A stretch of DNA of 64,000 nucleotides, from assembly GCA_027487485.1 (NCBI GenBank), contig JAIYDN010000021.1:1-64000 (forward strand), written 5' to 3'. Both the position numbers and the translations under genes were made by a program. The notes under the pieces are model-generated. The model made no database searches and was not told the origin of the DNA. It saw only the letters and a list, made by a program, of their open reading frames with translations. Positions 1 through 7,846 of the stretch are shown one piece after another (the stretch's first letter is position 1; the number at the start of each line of letters is the position of its first letter). Source of the DNA: Planctomycetaceae bacterium (GTDB lineage: Bacteria > Planctomycetota > Planctomycetia > Pirellulales > Pirellulaceae).

Positions 1-140
1 CTACGGGTGTCAGACGGGCCTCGTAGCCTCGGCCACTACGGGTGTCAGACGGGCCTCGTAGCCTCGGCCACTACGGGTGTCAGACGGGCCTCGTTGCCTC
101 GGCCACTACGGGTGTTAGACGGGCCTCGTCGCCTCGGCCA
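1..140. repeat. 35-bp tandem repeat, four copies (continues off the left edge)
   Basis: Four head-to-tail 35-bp units occupy 1-35, 36-70, 71-105 and 106-140, each beginning CTACGGGTGT and ending CCTCGGCCA. Units 1 and 2 are identical, unit 3 has one change, and unit 4 differs at two or three bases. The first bases of a fifth unit (CTAC) coincide with the complement of the stop codon of the ExbD gene at 141. The unit length is not a multiple of three and there are no spacers, so this is neither coding repeat nor CRISPR. The array probably extends left of the window. Confidence 0.95.
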
Positions 141-623
141 CTACTTGGCTTTTCGAGGTGGGGCAAACTTGATGCGTTCCACCAATCTCTTAACGTCGTC
201 ACCGATGCGTTGTCCTGTGACGGCGGTGACTGCTTCAATCACAAATTCGTACCGAAGGTTGTAATCGAGGTCGATTTCGACTTCGGGGCCTTCTTCGGGG
301 GTTGGCGGTGCGTTGCCGCCGGTAAGATCGAGCACGTACGCACGCAGCTTTTGCCAATCGTTACCGAAGGACAAGCTATCGTTAACGACGATTTCGGCCA
401 GTTCCCCTTCGGCGCTAGCGCGCAGTCGAAGCTTGATGGGGATGTTGGTCGTGTCCTGAGCTCCTGCGCCACCACCGATCGGCATTTTGACGTTGAAGTC
501 CCCTTCTTGAGCCGCGATCTTGAATGTCATCACGAAGAAGATGAGCAACAAAAAGATAACGTCGATCATCGACGTTAGCTGGAGCTCGGCTTTTTCATTT
601 CCTCGCTTGGATGCAAACTTCAT
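141..623 (-). CDS. exbD: ExbD/TolR-type biopolymer transport protein (second copy)
   Basis: 160 aa, usual ExbD/TolR length. A short charged N-terminus is followed by one membrane segment at about residues 19-36, which carries the family's conserved aspartate (D21 in TSMIDVIFLL). The rest is a periplasmic domain. The family works with an ExbB/TolQ channel to turn proton flux into mechanical energy for TonB- or Tol-type outer-membrane processes. It is the last gene of a three-gene operon (ExbB-like, ExbD, ExbD) with a 28-bp gap to the upstream ExbD. The two ExbD copies share the membrane motif but differ strongly in the periplasmic part, so they may form a heteromeric stator. The stop codon lies at the edge of the 35-bp tandem repeat. 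No TonB or TolA partner is seen here. Confidence 0.9.
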   Translation of the reverse strand: MKFASKRGNEKAELQLTSMIDVIFLLLIFFVMTFKIAAQEGDFNVKMPIGGGAGAQDTTNIPIKLRLRASAEGELAEIVVNDSLSFGNDWQKLRAYVLDLTGGNAPPTPEEGPEVEIDLDYNLRYEFVIEAVTAVTGQRIGDDVKRLVERIKFAPPRKAK

Positions 624-651
624 TGGTTAAATCTCTTGAGATGAATCGAGT

Positions 652-1089
652 TTAAACTTCTTCGCGAACTCGTAGAACAAACTTTTCGAAGCCCAGCTCT
701 TGGCACTTCTTGATCAGATCTTGGACTAGGCCGCCGGGTGTGTTCTTGTGCCCTCGGATGACGATATTGGCGTCTTTGGCGGATTGGTTTCTGGAGACCA
801 GCAATTGGATTTCAGTTCGCAGCATCGGGGCGACGGATTCGACGGTTGCAACTTCGCTTCCGACGTAAATCGCTCCGGTGGAATCCAGATGCAAGACGAT
901 AGGAAAGGTCAACGGAGCATCTGCCGGTTTGGCTAGCTCGCTGGATGGCAGCTTTATTTTGTCGTTTTGATCATCTTGCGAGAAGTTAATCAGAACCATG
1001 AAGAAGATGATCAACTGAAATACCATGTCGATCATGGCAGTCATGTCACCTTCTGCAACCTTCGTGTCAAATTTCTTGCGAGGACGCAT
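652..1089 (-). CDS. exbD: ExbD/TolR-type biopolymer transport protein (first copy)
   Basis: 145 aa. The N-terminus is basic, followed by a single membrane helix at about residues 18-36 with the conserved aspartate D21 (TAMIDMVFQLIIFF). A periplasmic domain follows and ends in the sequence RVREEV. The layout matches ExbD/TolR, the periplasm-facing partner of the ExbB/TolQ proton channel. It sits about 50 bp downstream of the ExbB-like gene and 28 bp upstream of a second ExbD, so the three are almost certainly co-transcribed. Planctomycetes often carry several such ExbB-ExbD-ExbD sets, and the substrate of this one cannot be read from the sequence. Confidence 0.9.
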   Translation of the reverse strand: MRPRKKFDTKVAEGDMTAMIDMVFQLIIFFMVLINFSQDDQNDKIKLPSSELAKPADAPLTFPIVLHLDSTGAIYVGSEVATVESVAPMLRTEIQLLVSRNQSAKDANIVIRGHKNTPGGLVQDLIKKCQELGFEKFVLRVREEV

Positions 1090-1140
1090 AGCTCACCGTG
1101 AGGTCCGAGATGTTTTTTGCTGTAAAGACGCGTTCCGAAA

Positions 1141-1884
1141 CTAGCCCTTGATGAAGGCTTGGAACTTCTCCAGCATCTCTTCGCTGATGGTTCCGGCGTT
1201 CATGATCATCCTTTGCACTCGGTTTCGAAGGATGTTGTAGATAGTGATTGCAGGGATAGCCAAGAACAATCCGAACAGCGTTGTGTAAAGAGCTTGTTCA
1301 ATACCACCAGCAAGTTCGCTAGGTTTTGGCGTTGTTTCGCTTCCTGCAATCTGGCCGAAGGATGCCACCATCCCCTGAACGGTTCCCAACAGGCCCACCA
1401 TCGGGGCGATGTTACCGATCAAGGCAAGATAGCTCAGCATATGCTCGACCCGCATGGTTTCCGATTCGCCGACGATCTGCATTGCTTCAATCGCTGGCTC
1501 TTTTCCTTTTTGGAGCTTGCCCAAACCGGCAGATAAGACTTGGCCGAGAAAACTTTCATCAGCTCGTACCAGTTCCACAGCCGCCTGTGCGTTGTTTTCA
1601 GTCAGGCTTGCTTCTACCCCTTGAATCAGGTCGTCGGGGATGAAATTGTTCTTTTGGACGGCCAGAATCGCACGGACCACTAAGGCAACCAGAATCATGC
1701 TCATGATCAAAAAGATCACGGCATACATTGGGCCAAGAGAGTTCCAAGTTTTAACGAGCAGATTCTCGCTCTTCGCGGCGGCAGGTTCTTGCGCGAGAAG
1801 ACTGCTGGACAAGACGGAGACCGTCAAACCGAACGAAGCGACGTAAGAAACGAGGGACCGCACGCGCCGAAAAGAGAATTGCAT
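1141..1884 (-). CDS. exbB: MotA/TolQ/ExbB proton channel family protein
   Basis: 247 aa from the ATG at 1884. A longer in-frame start at 2052 was rejected because 1884 gives a clean signal-peptide-like N-terminus (MQFSFRRVRSL, then a hydrophobic stretch ending in LLAQ). Three membrane segments follow: one around NSLGPMYAVIFLIMSMILVA, and two near the C-terminus around LLGTVQGMVASF and LFGLFLAIPAITIYNI, the typical TolQ/ExbB pattern with its large cytoplasmic loop. It is the first gene of the operon with two ExbD genes and would form the proton-conducting pentamer of that motor. The signal-peptide-like extension makes it longer at the N-terminus than classical ExbB and implies cleavage or an extra helix. 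Confidence 0.88.
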   Translation of the reverse strand: MQFSFRRVRSLVSYVASFGLTVSVLSSSLLAQEPAAAKSENLLVKTWNSLGPMYAVIFLIMSMILVALVVRAILAVQKNNFIPDDLIQGVEASLTENNAQAAVELVRADESFLGQVLSAGLGKLQKGKEPAIEAMQIVGESETMRVEHMLSYLALIGNIAPMVGLLGTVQGMVASFGQIAGSETTPKPSELAGGIEQALYTTLFGLFLAIPAITIYNILRNRVQRMIMNAGTISEEMLEKFQAFIKG

Positions 1885-2121
1885 AGCGACTCCGGGTTGG
1901 AATTCGAATAGTGACGAGGGGAGGTTGGGAAAGGCAATCAATGACCGTTCTGAACTCAAAACGCTCTTAGGTAGTTTATGGTACTCAAGTAATCGACGAA
2001 AGAGATAAGGGGTGAGCCATAACCGACTCATTTTTTCCAAACCGGCCCGCAAATTTGGTAACTTTTGAGGGGGGAAGAAGCGGATTCCTGAGTCCAGGAC
2101 ATAGAGCGGTGTTTCCCGACT

Positions 2122-3063
2122 CTAGGTGTTCTTCCGCTGATGCCGCATAAAGTCACGAAACTCTTGAGGCCATTGCGTTTCGATTTGAATGGCTTCCTTG
2201 GTTCTCGGATGTTGGAACCCTAGTGTTTCGGCGTGCAAAGCGATGCGGTGATGTGGCCAAGCCCAGTGTTCGGCTTGCCGAGGTTTGTATCGGGGATCTC
2301 CCAAAATAGGGTGCCCGATTTCCGCGAGCTGAATGCGGATTTGATTGCGTCGACCGGTTTCCAGTTTGACTTCGAGCATCGAGGCGTCTCGCCAAACCTG
2401 TTTGGTTTCAAAGTGAGTGATCGCGAGCTCGCCTTGATCCGGGGAATGAACGATGTAACGATTGAGATCTGCATCGGTCGACAGGTAATTCTTCAGAACG
2501 CGACTTTCGGGCGATGGTATCCCGGCGACGATGGCAATGTAACGCCGATTGGGTTTTCGCATCGCGAACTGATCTCGCAATGCTTCGGCCATTTCCAGCG
2601 ACTTTGCCAACACCAATACACCTGATACGCCTCGGTCAAGCCGATGCACGCAGAAGACTTTGGCTTGAGCGTCCTGTTTTTTGAGCTGCCTTTCGACCAA
2701 CGAGACAAGGGTGTGAGCCTCGCGATGCTTGGTAGGCACAGTCAACAGATTCGCCGGTTTGTTCACGATCGCGATATCGGCATCGTCAAACAGGAAATCA
2801 ATGGCCCGATTGGATGATTTGGATTTTGCAGCAAGACTCGGGGCCGAAATCGGCTGAGGAACCACGTCGACGGTGATACTGTCCCCCACTTCGACCACGT
2901 GAAAGGATTGACGCTTCACCCGCCCATTAAGCGTAACGTACCCTTGTTCCAAGAGCTGGAAGGTCTGATTCTTTGGGATCTTGAAAAGGATCTGAAGAAT
3001 ATTCGCAAGCTGCCTAGCAGGGGGCGGAATATTGGCAGGGACCGAGAGAGTGCGTTGCGACAT
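2122..3063 (-). CDS. RluA-family RNA pseudouridine synthase
   Basis: 313 aa. An S4-type RNA-binding domain covers about residues 15-70 (LLEQGYVTLNGRVKRQS) and is followed by a pseudouridine synthase domain with the RluA/RluC/RluD signature HRLDRGVSGVLVLAKS. The catalytic aspartate is D143. Later family motifs include the arginine-rich LETGRRNQIRIQLAEIGHPILGD segment. It isomerises uridine to pseudouridine in 23S rRNA and/or tRNA. The exact target (RluC-, RluD- or RluA-like) cannot be decided from the sequence. It stands alone between the ExbB operon and a glycosyltransferase, all on the minus strand. Confidence 0.9.
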   Translation of the reverse strand: MSQRTLSVPANIPPPARQLANILQILFKIPKNQTFQLLEQGYVTLNGRVKRQSFHVVEVGDSITVDVVPQPISAPSLAAKSKSSNRAIDFLFDDADIAIVNKPANLLTVPTKHREAHTLVSLVERQLKKQDAQAKVFCVHRLDRGVSGVLVLAKSLEMAEALRDQFAMRKPNRRYIAIVAGIPSPESRVLKNYLSTDADLNRYIVHSPDQGELAITHFETKQVWRDASMLEVKLETGRRNQIRIQLAEIGHPILGDPRYKPRQAEHWAWPHHRIALHAETLGFQHPRTKEAIQIETQWPQEFRDFMRHQRKNT

Positions 3064-3106
3064 AGAGCGTTATTGGAATCGGGATGATGGCTGGTTTCAA
3101 GTCAAT

Positions 3107-4294
3107 TCAGCCAATTCGCGGCTTTTTGGTGGCTTGCTCAAGCGTCTCTCCCAATTTATCGATCCAAGCCTGCATGCTATGGTTCGATTCCACGTAATCG
3201 CGTGCGGCTTCGATGCGAGAAAGCCACATCGCAGGCCGTTCGAACCGGTCTCGAATTGCCTGCGCGAGTTCTTCCGAGTTGGCTTTGGAGACTAAAGTCC
3301 CCAACGGATTGGCTCGCAACAGTTCGCCAGCCCCCTGAGCGGTGTTAGTCGCCAGAATTGGAACTCGGCAGGCCATCGCTTCGAGAAGGGCGTTCGGCAT
3401 TCCTTCATAGAGCGATGGCAGAACCAACAAGTCGCATTGCTTCAAGAGTGCGAAAGGGCTTGAAACTTGACCGTGAAAAAATGTGCTATCTGCCACTCCG
3501 CAATTAGCAGCGATGCTCTGAAGTTCTCTGCGCAAAACTCCGTCACCTACAATGTGTAGGTCCGCCGCTGGCACTCGGTCTTGATTCGCAAGTTGCGTGT
3601 ACTTTGCAAAAGCTTGAATCAAATAGCGATGGCCCTTTTCATCGCTCAATCTGCCGATCGAAACGATATGCTTGCGATTGGGACGAGGGACGATGCCGGT
3701 CCAGCTGACTTGGCTTTCGCGGTCCACCCGTTCGATATCGATCGGACTGAGCATTACTTGAAAAAGCTCGCGAGGTAGTCGGTAGTATCGCGATGCGTTT
3801 TCGGCGGTACCCGCACCCACGGTCAGTACGGAGTCCGCGGTGGCATACGCATTTCGCAGCTTAAACTTCTTCCATGTTCTCCATCGCTTTTCCGAACGCG
3901 CCAAATCGAATTGCGGAGGTGATACGATGGTGGAGACACGCGGGATTCCAAGATGCTGTGTTGCAGGACCGGTGATCAAGGTCATGTGAAAAAGGCGATC
4001 GTACGTGACGTCGATGTTCTCTTGCTTTAACACATTCTCCAGATGCTGAACTTGCATCCGATGGATTCTTCCAGGCCAGTTCCAGCGAGGGTACGACTTG
4101 TCGGTCCAAAACGAATACCGCTTCACATCGCTAGGAACTTCCGACAATAAAACGCCGGATTCATAAAGCAGGTACAGAATGGGCTCGAAGCGACTTCGGT
4201 CCAGTCCCTGAAGTAGATACAAGAGTTGGCGCTCGCTTCCCCCACCATCCATGGAGGATGAACACAGCAAAACTCGTGTACGGCGGTCCGACAT
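3107..4294 (-). CDS. GT4-family glycosyltransferase
   Basis: 395 aa with a GT-B layout. The N-terminal acceptor half begins DRRTRVLLCSSSMDGGGSER, a glycine-rich loop typical of the first strand-helix. The C-terminal nucleotide-sugar half has VSIGRLSDEKGHRYLIQAF at about 211-229 and the EX7E motif in YEGMPNALLEAMA (296-308). Such enzymes transfer a sugar from a nucleotide donor to a glycan or lipid in retaining fashion at the cytoplasmic membrane. No other polysaccharide genes flank it, so the product is unknown. The start ATG at 4294 fits the usual N-terminus. Confidence 0.88.
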   Translation of the reverse strand: MSDRRTRVLLCSSSMDGGGSERQLLYLLQGLDRSRFEPILYLLYESGVLLSEVPSDVKRYSFWTDKSYPRWNWPGRIHRMQVQHLENVLKQENIDVTYDRLFHMTLITGPATQHLGIPRVSTIVSPPQFDLARSEKRWRTWKKFKLRNAYATADSVLTVGAGTAENASRYYRLPRELFQVMLSPIDIERVDRESQVSWTGIVPRPNRKHIVSIGRLSDEKGHRYLIQAFAKYTQLANQDRVPAADLHIVGDGVLRRELQSIAANCGVADSTFFHGQVSSPFALLKQCDLLVLPSLYEGMPNALLEAMACRVPILATNTAQGAGELLRANPLGTLVSKANSEELAQAIRDRFERPAMWLSRIEAARDYVESNHSMQAWIDKLGETLEQATKKPRIG

Positions 4295-4661
4295 AGCAAC
4301 CCTTCAAACAAACCACTACGAAAGCATCGCAAGACCTAGAGCGTTTAGTTCGTTCAAAACAACCGATTCCTGCGATGACAGTAGTGTAACCAGAACGATC
4401 GCTATAGCGACTACCCATCTTGAGTGACTAGTTCAACGTCGGTCCCGCCCCCTAGCTCGTACCTTTCGATTTGATATCGCGCATTTTGGCCTGCAGTCCT
4501 ACTCGTACTCAATGAAATGGTACTCGTACTCGTAATCGAAATACGCTGGTCGAGCACGAGCACGAAACGCCACGTTTCCCAAGAGTGCGGTGGCCAGGAG
4601 GCCGGATTTGAACAACAACATCAAAGCTCCTACCTTCCGCCGATCCACACATGCATCGATG
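4295..4661. other. Intergenic stretch with degenerate GTACTC/CTCGTA repeats
   Basis: No plausible gene lies in these 367 bp between the glycosyltransferase start and the end of the HExxH protein. The part 4501-4574 contains several close copies of TACTCGTACTCGTA-like and GAGCACGAG-like words, some in opposite orientation. This is a simple-sequence or degenerate palindromic repeat. Open frames through it on the plus strand show no conserved-looking protein. Confidence 0.5.
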
Positions 4662-5342
4662 CTACGCAGTTCGCGAACGGTATGGTCGGTCCGAATCGAG
4701 CTTGACCCGTCGGCTCGCCATCGAAACAGCTCGCTCCACCATCTTCAGTTTGTGGTACACCACCGGTCTATTTCGAAACCGCGACAGGGAGCGACGGTAC
4801 TTTACGAAGAACATGAACGTTTCCGCAAAATCCTCACTGGCATTGGTCGATGCGTAGTCGGTGATGAATTGCTGATACAAACAACCGTAGAAGAACTTGA
4901 GCTTGCCGTGGTCTGTTTTTCGACGGCTCTTGCCCTCTTGATAGCTAGGATCTCGCTTCAAATTGCGACGCCACGATTGATACGGAGACGATGCACAATT
5001 GTCGTACGGAGCTCCGAAGGTTCGTTCAAACCATGCCTGACGAAAGAATTCGCGATCGATGTAGTACCAAGCATGGGCGTATTCATGTCGAATGGTATCG
5101 CACAGGGTCATGCCAGGCTTGTACGGTTGATGCGGCAAGTCTCGAGGCAAGTAAATAACCCCCGGTCGATATCCTCGTTTGCCATAGTGCCCTACCTGCT
5201 CAAAGACATACCCTCGCTCGCCTGAACTTTTCGCACTCGATATGCACAGCTCCACAGCGTCCAAGTAGACACCATCAGCTAGCAAGCCAATTTCAGCGAG
5301 TTCATTTCGGACTTGGTTATATGCACGGTCGACGTTGGCCAT
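4662..5342 (-). CDS. Putative zinc metallopeptidase-like protein (HEYAH motif)
   Basis: 226 aa, no signal peptide. The sequence CDTIRHEYAHAWYYIDREFF contains HExxH (H86, E87, H90), the zinc-binding and catalytic pattern of gluzincin-type metallopeptidases. A downstream SEDFAETFMFFVKY segment offers an acidic third ligand. The order HExxH then (S/N)EDFAE resembles stand-alone eukaryote-like or putative zinc-binding peptidases of unknown substrate. The C-terminus is basic and serine/arginine-rich. It is flanked by gene-poor DNA on both sides and appears monocistronic. Activity is inferred from the motif only; it could be a non-proteolytic metal protein. Confidence 0.6.
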   Translation of the reverse strand: MANVDRAYNQVRNELAEIGLLADGVYLDAVELCISSAKSSGERGYVFEQVGHYGKRGYRPGVIYLPRDLPHQPYKPGMTLCDTIRHEYAHAWYYIDREFFRQAWFERTFGAPYDNCASSPYQSWRRNLKRDPSYQEGKSRRKTDHGKLKFFYGCLYQQFITDYASTNASEDFAETFMFFVKYRRSLSRFRNRPVVYHKLKMVERAVSMASRRVKLDSDRPYRSRTA

Positions 5343-5840
5343 GATAAGACGCGATCACTAATTCCAAAGAGTAGGAGGTATGGGGCAACGCCAATCGTCT
5401 TCCAACAAATGGCACTGCTCAGTTTCGGGTTCGCGTCCCTGCTCCTAACAAGTCTGCTTTGAAGCTCGCCTCCCTACAAATTGAATTTGAAAAAAACGCA
5501 AAGCAACACCCAAAAGAGGGGTGCTGGACGGAGCGTTTCTGAGGAAGCGAGCTACCTAGACTATGCAGACGGGGGATTCTTGGGGCTCCAACCTGAGGAG
5601 GCAACCCCACCTGGAGAGGGGGGTTTTGGGCTAAGTTGGCCAACAGCTGGGATTTGCGCTGTTCAGGAAAATTTCTTCCTGGTATTTCTCCTTGGTGTCC
5701 AATCAGGATGGCGGAGCAACAGGACAAAAACCATGAAAAACATTGCAGATTTTGAGGATTGCAACACTCGCGGTTTGCCGTGCGGTATACTTCAGTCGTT
5801 CGCAAATCGGATCACCAGGAATGAATCGAGCGAGAGAATC
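5343..5840. other. Intergenic region with a weak tRNA-like segment
   Basis: About 500 bp separate the divergent HExxH gene and the exported protein at 5841. Open frames exist on both strands but lack family features. One segment (5371-5450) resembles a decayed tRNA: GTAGGAG pairs 6 of 7 with CTCCTAA, and a T-arm-like GGGTTCGCGTCCC lies in the expected place. The D and anticodon stems do not form, so it is not called as a tRNA. No promoter or terminator was identified with confidence. Confidence 0.4.
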
Positions 5841-6935
5841 ATGAGACATTGGCTTTGCATCTTCACCGCACTCAGCGCACCTTTTTGGTTTTTGGGCGTT
5901 GGGTATCCGGAGCGTGCTGCCGGTTCTGACCCGCTGCTTCTGAAAAAGCAATCGAGCTGGAACTGGCCCGAGGTCGAGCGAATCCAGCAGCAGGTTCAGG
6001 CCTTCGTGGCCAGTCGCCTGTCAGGAGATGAACTGGCGCAAGCTCAACAGAGCCTTTCGTCCTCTTCTTTTTTCAGTGGAGTCGGCATGCTGGACGCGAT
6101 CCTGAATGCAACGTCGAAAGCAGAGCCAACGATCGATGCGTTTCGAGTTTCTCTTGATGCGCCCATCACTGTTGATTCGAATTCCAAGATGGAAGCACAA
6201 CTGAGTTCGATCCTGGCCAACGGCAGCATTCCAGCTTGGCTCAAAGTGGATCTTCAGCTGATTGGATGTCGGTATCAGGTTCACCATGAATTGTTTGACG
6301 AGGCATTGCTGCGATTGCTCCCTTTGGCAAACGAAACCACTTCCGATCCGGCGACTTGGTTGTTTTGCATGGCAATTTGTCAGCATCATTTGCTCGAGCG
6401 CACCACTTGCCTGGAAACTTTGGATCGGCTGCTGGAGCGTGAAACAGAATTGCCAACGCGTTATGCCATCACGGCGCGACTGATGCAGGCTGACATCAAA
6501 CCGTTGAAAGAGGATTCGCTTGATGAAATCGCTCGGCTCATGAACGACGTGGAGCGACGCTTGACTCTTGGGCGAATCGGCGTGGTCGTTCGCGATAAGG
6601 AGCAACGCATTGTGGATAAACTCGACAAAATCATTGATAAGCTAGAACAGCAACAGCAGCAACAACAAGAGCAGCAGGACAAGAAAAAGAAAAGTGGGAA
6701 TTCCAAGGGCCAAAAACCTCAGCAAGGAAGCCAACCCATGGAAGAAAGCCAATTGGCGGAGAGTCGAGGAAAAGGGGAGGTCGATGAAAAAGATATTGGC
6801 AATGGAAGTGGCTGGGGGAATCTGCCGCCAGCTCAACGCCAAGAAGCCCTTCAAAACATGACCAAAGATCTGCCTAGCCACTATCGCGAAGTTATTGAGG
6901 CCTACTTTAAGCGTCTCGCAACCACTCAGCCTTAA
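5841..6935 (+). CDS. Exported protein with Gln/Lys-rich low-complexity region, function unknown
   Basis: 364 aa from the ATG at 5841, chosen because it opens a signal peptide (MRHWLCIFTALSAPFWFLG, cleavage near AAG). An in-frame extension to 5481 has no such feature. The body (about 60-240) is helical and TPR-like in feel. A poly-Gln/Lys segment (EQQQQQQQEQQDKKKKS) and a charged linker follow. The C-terminus, GWGNLPPAQRQEALQNMTKDLPSHYREVIEAYFKRLA in pieces, resembles the tail of planctomycete proteins encoded beside aerotolerance-type (vWA/BatB-like) operons. That resemblance is from memory and no such neighbours are present here. Predicted periplasmic; role unknown. Confidence 0.7.
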   Translation: MRHWLCIFTALSAPFWFLGVGYPERAAGSDPLLLKKQSSWNWPEVERIQQQVQAFVASRLSGDELAQAQQSLSSSSFFSGVGMLDAILNATSKAEPTIDAFRVSLDAPITVDSNSKMEAQLSSILANGSIPAWLKVDLQLIGCRYQVHHELFDEALLRLLPLANETTSDPATWLFCMAICQHHLLERTTCLETLDRLLERETELPTRYAITARLMQADIKPLKEDSLDEIARLMNDVERRLTLGRIGVVVRDKEQRIVDKLDKIIDKLEQQQQQQQEQQDKKKKSGNSKGQKPQQGSQPMEESQLAESRGKGEVDEKDIGNGSGWGNLPPAQRQEALQNMTKDLPSHYREVIEAYFKRLATTQP

Positions 6936-7375
6936 TCTCGTTGAATTTCGAACGAGGAATGTCGAATTCAAAAGAAATTCGTAAAGCACTTCGAAATTCG
7001 AAATTTCTTGTTCGGTGTTCAACATCCAAAACAACGAGAAGGTGAGTGCCATCTCGCAGTTGCAGAGTAACGTTTCCTAGCAAAAACAGGCCGCGGCCAG
7101 TCTCTACGGCCGCGATTCTGTCCCGTTCGCCCTCCTAATCGGAGGAAAAAACGACAAACTGTGCAAGATGAGGCTAGTTTTTGGGAATGGGTATGTCGCG
7201 GAGCGGAACAAGTCGCTACAGTTTAACGACGGTGAGGTTGTTGATCGAGCTGCGTTAGATTCCGTTGGAATCGGTTTGTTCTTCTGACTCATTCGCCAGG
7301 GTTGCGCACAAGACCCGTCTTTTTCGGCGAGCCAAGCAGCAACGTTAGATTTAGTTTTTTTGGGAGTTTGGGATT
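6936..7375. other. Intergenic region with AT-rich palindromes and a GC hairpin
   Basis: 440 bp before the RRM gene. The first 90 bp carry repeated TTCGAA/GAAATTCG words, partly palindromic. A GC hairpin pairs CGCGGCC (7092-7098) with GGCCGCG (7108-7114) but has no T-run, so it is not a convincing terminator. The last 200 bp are probably the promoter and long 5' leader of the RRM gene. No gene was found. Confidence 0.45.
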
Positions 7376-7732
7376 TTGGGTAAGAAACTTTACGTCGGTA
7401 ACCTGTCCTACAGTGTTACCAGCCAAAGCTTGGAAGAAATGTTCACAGAGTTCGGTGCAGTACGCAGCGCTCAAGTCATTCAAGACCGTGATACCGGTCG
7501 AAGCAAAGGTTTTGGATTTGTTGAAATGGCAGACGAGAATGGAGCTCGCGATGCTATCAGTGGCCTACACGAGAAAGAAGTTGATGGTCGTCGATTGACC
7601 GTTAATGAAGCTCGACCACGCGAAGAAGGCGGCGGCGGCGGTGGTGGATACCGTGGCGGTGGCGGCGGTGGTGGTGGAGGCGGACGTGGTGGCGATCGCG
7701 GTGGTGACCGTGGCGGCTACGGACGTAGATAA
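7376..7732 (+). CDS. Glycine-rich RRM RNA-binding protein
   Basis: 118 aa. A single RRM fills residues 3-80, with RNP2 as LYVGNL (5-10) and RNP1 as KGFGFVEM (44-51). It is followed by a Gly/Arg-rich tail (GGGGGGYRGGGG, then GDRGGDRGGYGRR). This is the cyanobacterial/planctomycete Rbp type of cold-induced RNA chaperone. The start is TTG at 7376, since MGKKLYVGNL matches the family N-terminus and no ATG is near. The codon before it is ATT, another possible rare start. No good Shine-Dalgarno lies upstream. A strong intrinsic terminator follows about 50 bp after the stop. It is monocistronic with a long leader, consistent with post-transcriptional control. Confidence 0.93.
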   Translation: MGKKLYVGNLSYSVTSQSLEEMFTEFGAVRSAQVIQDRDTGRSKGFGFVEMADENGARDAISGLHEKEVDGRRLTVNEARPREEGGGGGGGYRGGGGGGGGGGRGGDRGGDRGGYGRR

Positions 7733-7780
7733 GTCGATATCCTCAGCTGATTCCCCAATCAGTTGATTAGCGAATAAGTG

Positions 7781-7810
7781 AAACGGCAAGCTTCGGCTTG
7801 CCGTTTTTCA
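7781..7810 (+). terminator. Intrinsic terminator after the RRM gene
   Basis: A perfect stem, AACGGCAAGC with GCTTGCCGTT, closed by a TTCG tetraloop (7792-7795), is followed by TTTTTCA. This is a textbook rho-independent terminator on the plus strand. The stem is flanked by A's on the left, so it may also stop the convergent cyanophycinase-like gene whose stop is at 7847. Confidence 0.92.
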
Positions 7811-7846
7811 TTGATACTCGCTTATCGCACCAAGCTCACCTTACGA

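Noticed and set aside
1-140. CRISPR array
   Set aside because: The 35-bp repeats are directly adjacent with no spacers and no cas genes are nearby.
4590-5225. Plus-strand open frame of 211 codons
   Set aside because: It is antisense to the HExxH protein and has no family features.
5419-5805. Minus-strand open frame of 128 codons upstream of 5841
   Set aside because: Its sequence has no motif, and its end runs through the tRNA-like remnant.
7092-7114. GC-rich hairpin before the RRM gene as a terminator
   Set aside because: The stem is strong but no T-run follows on either strand.
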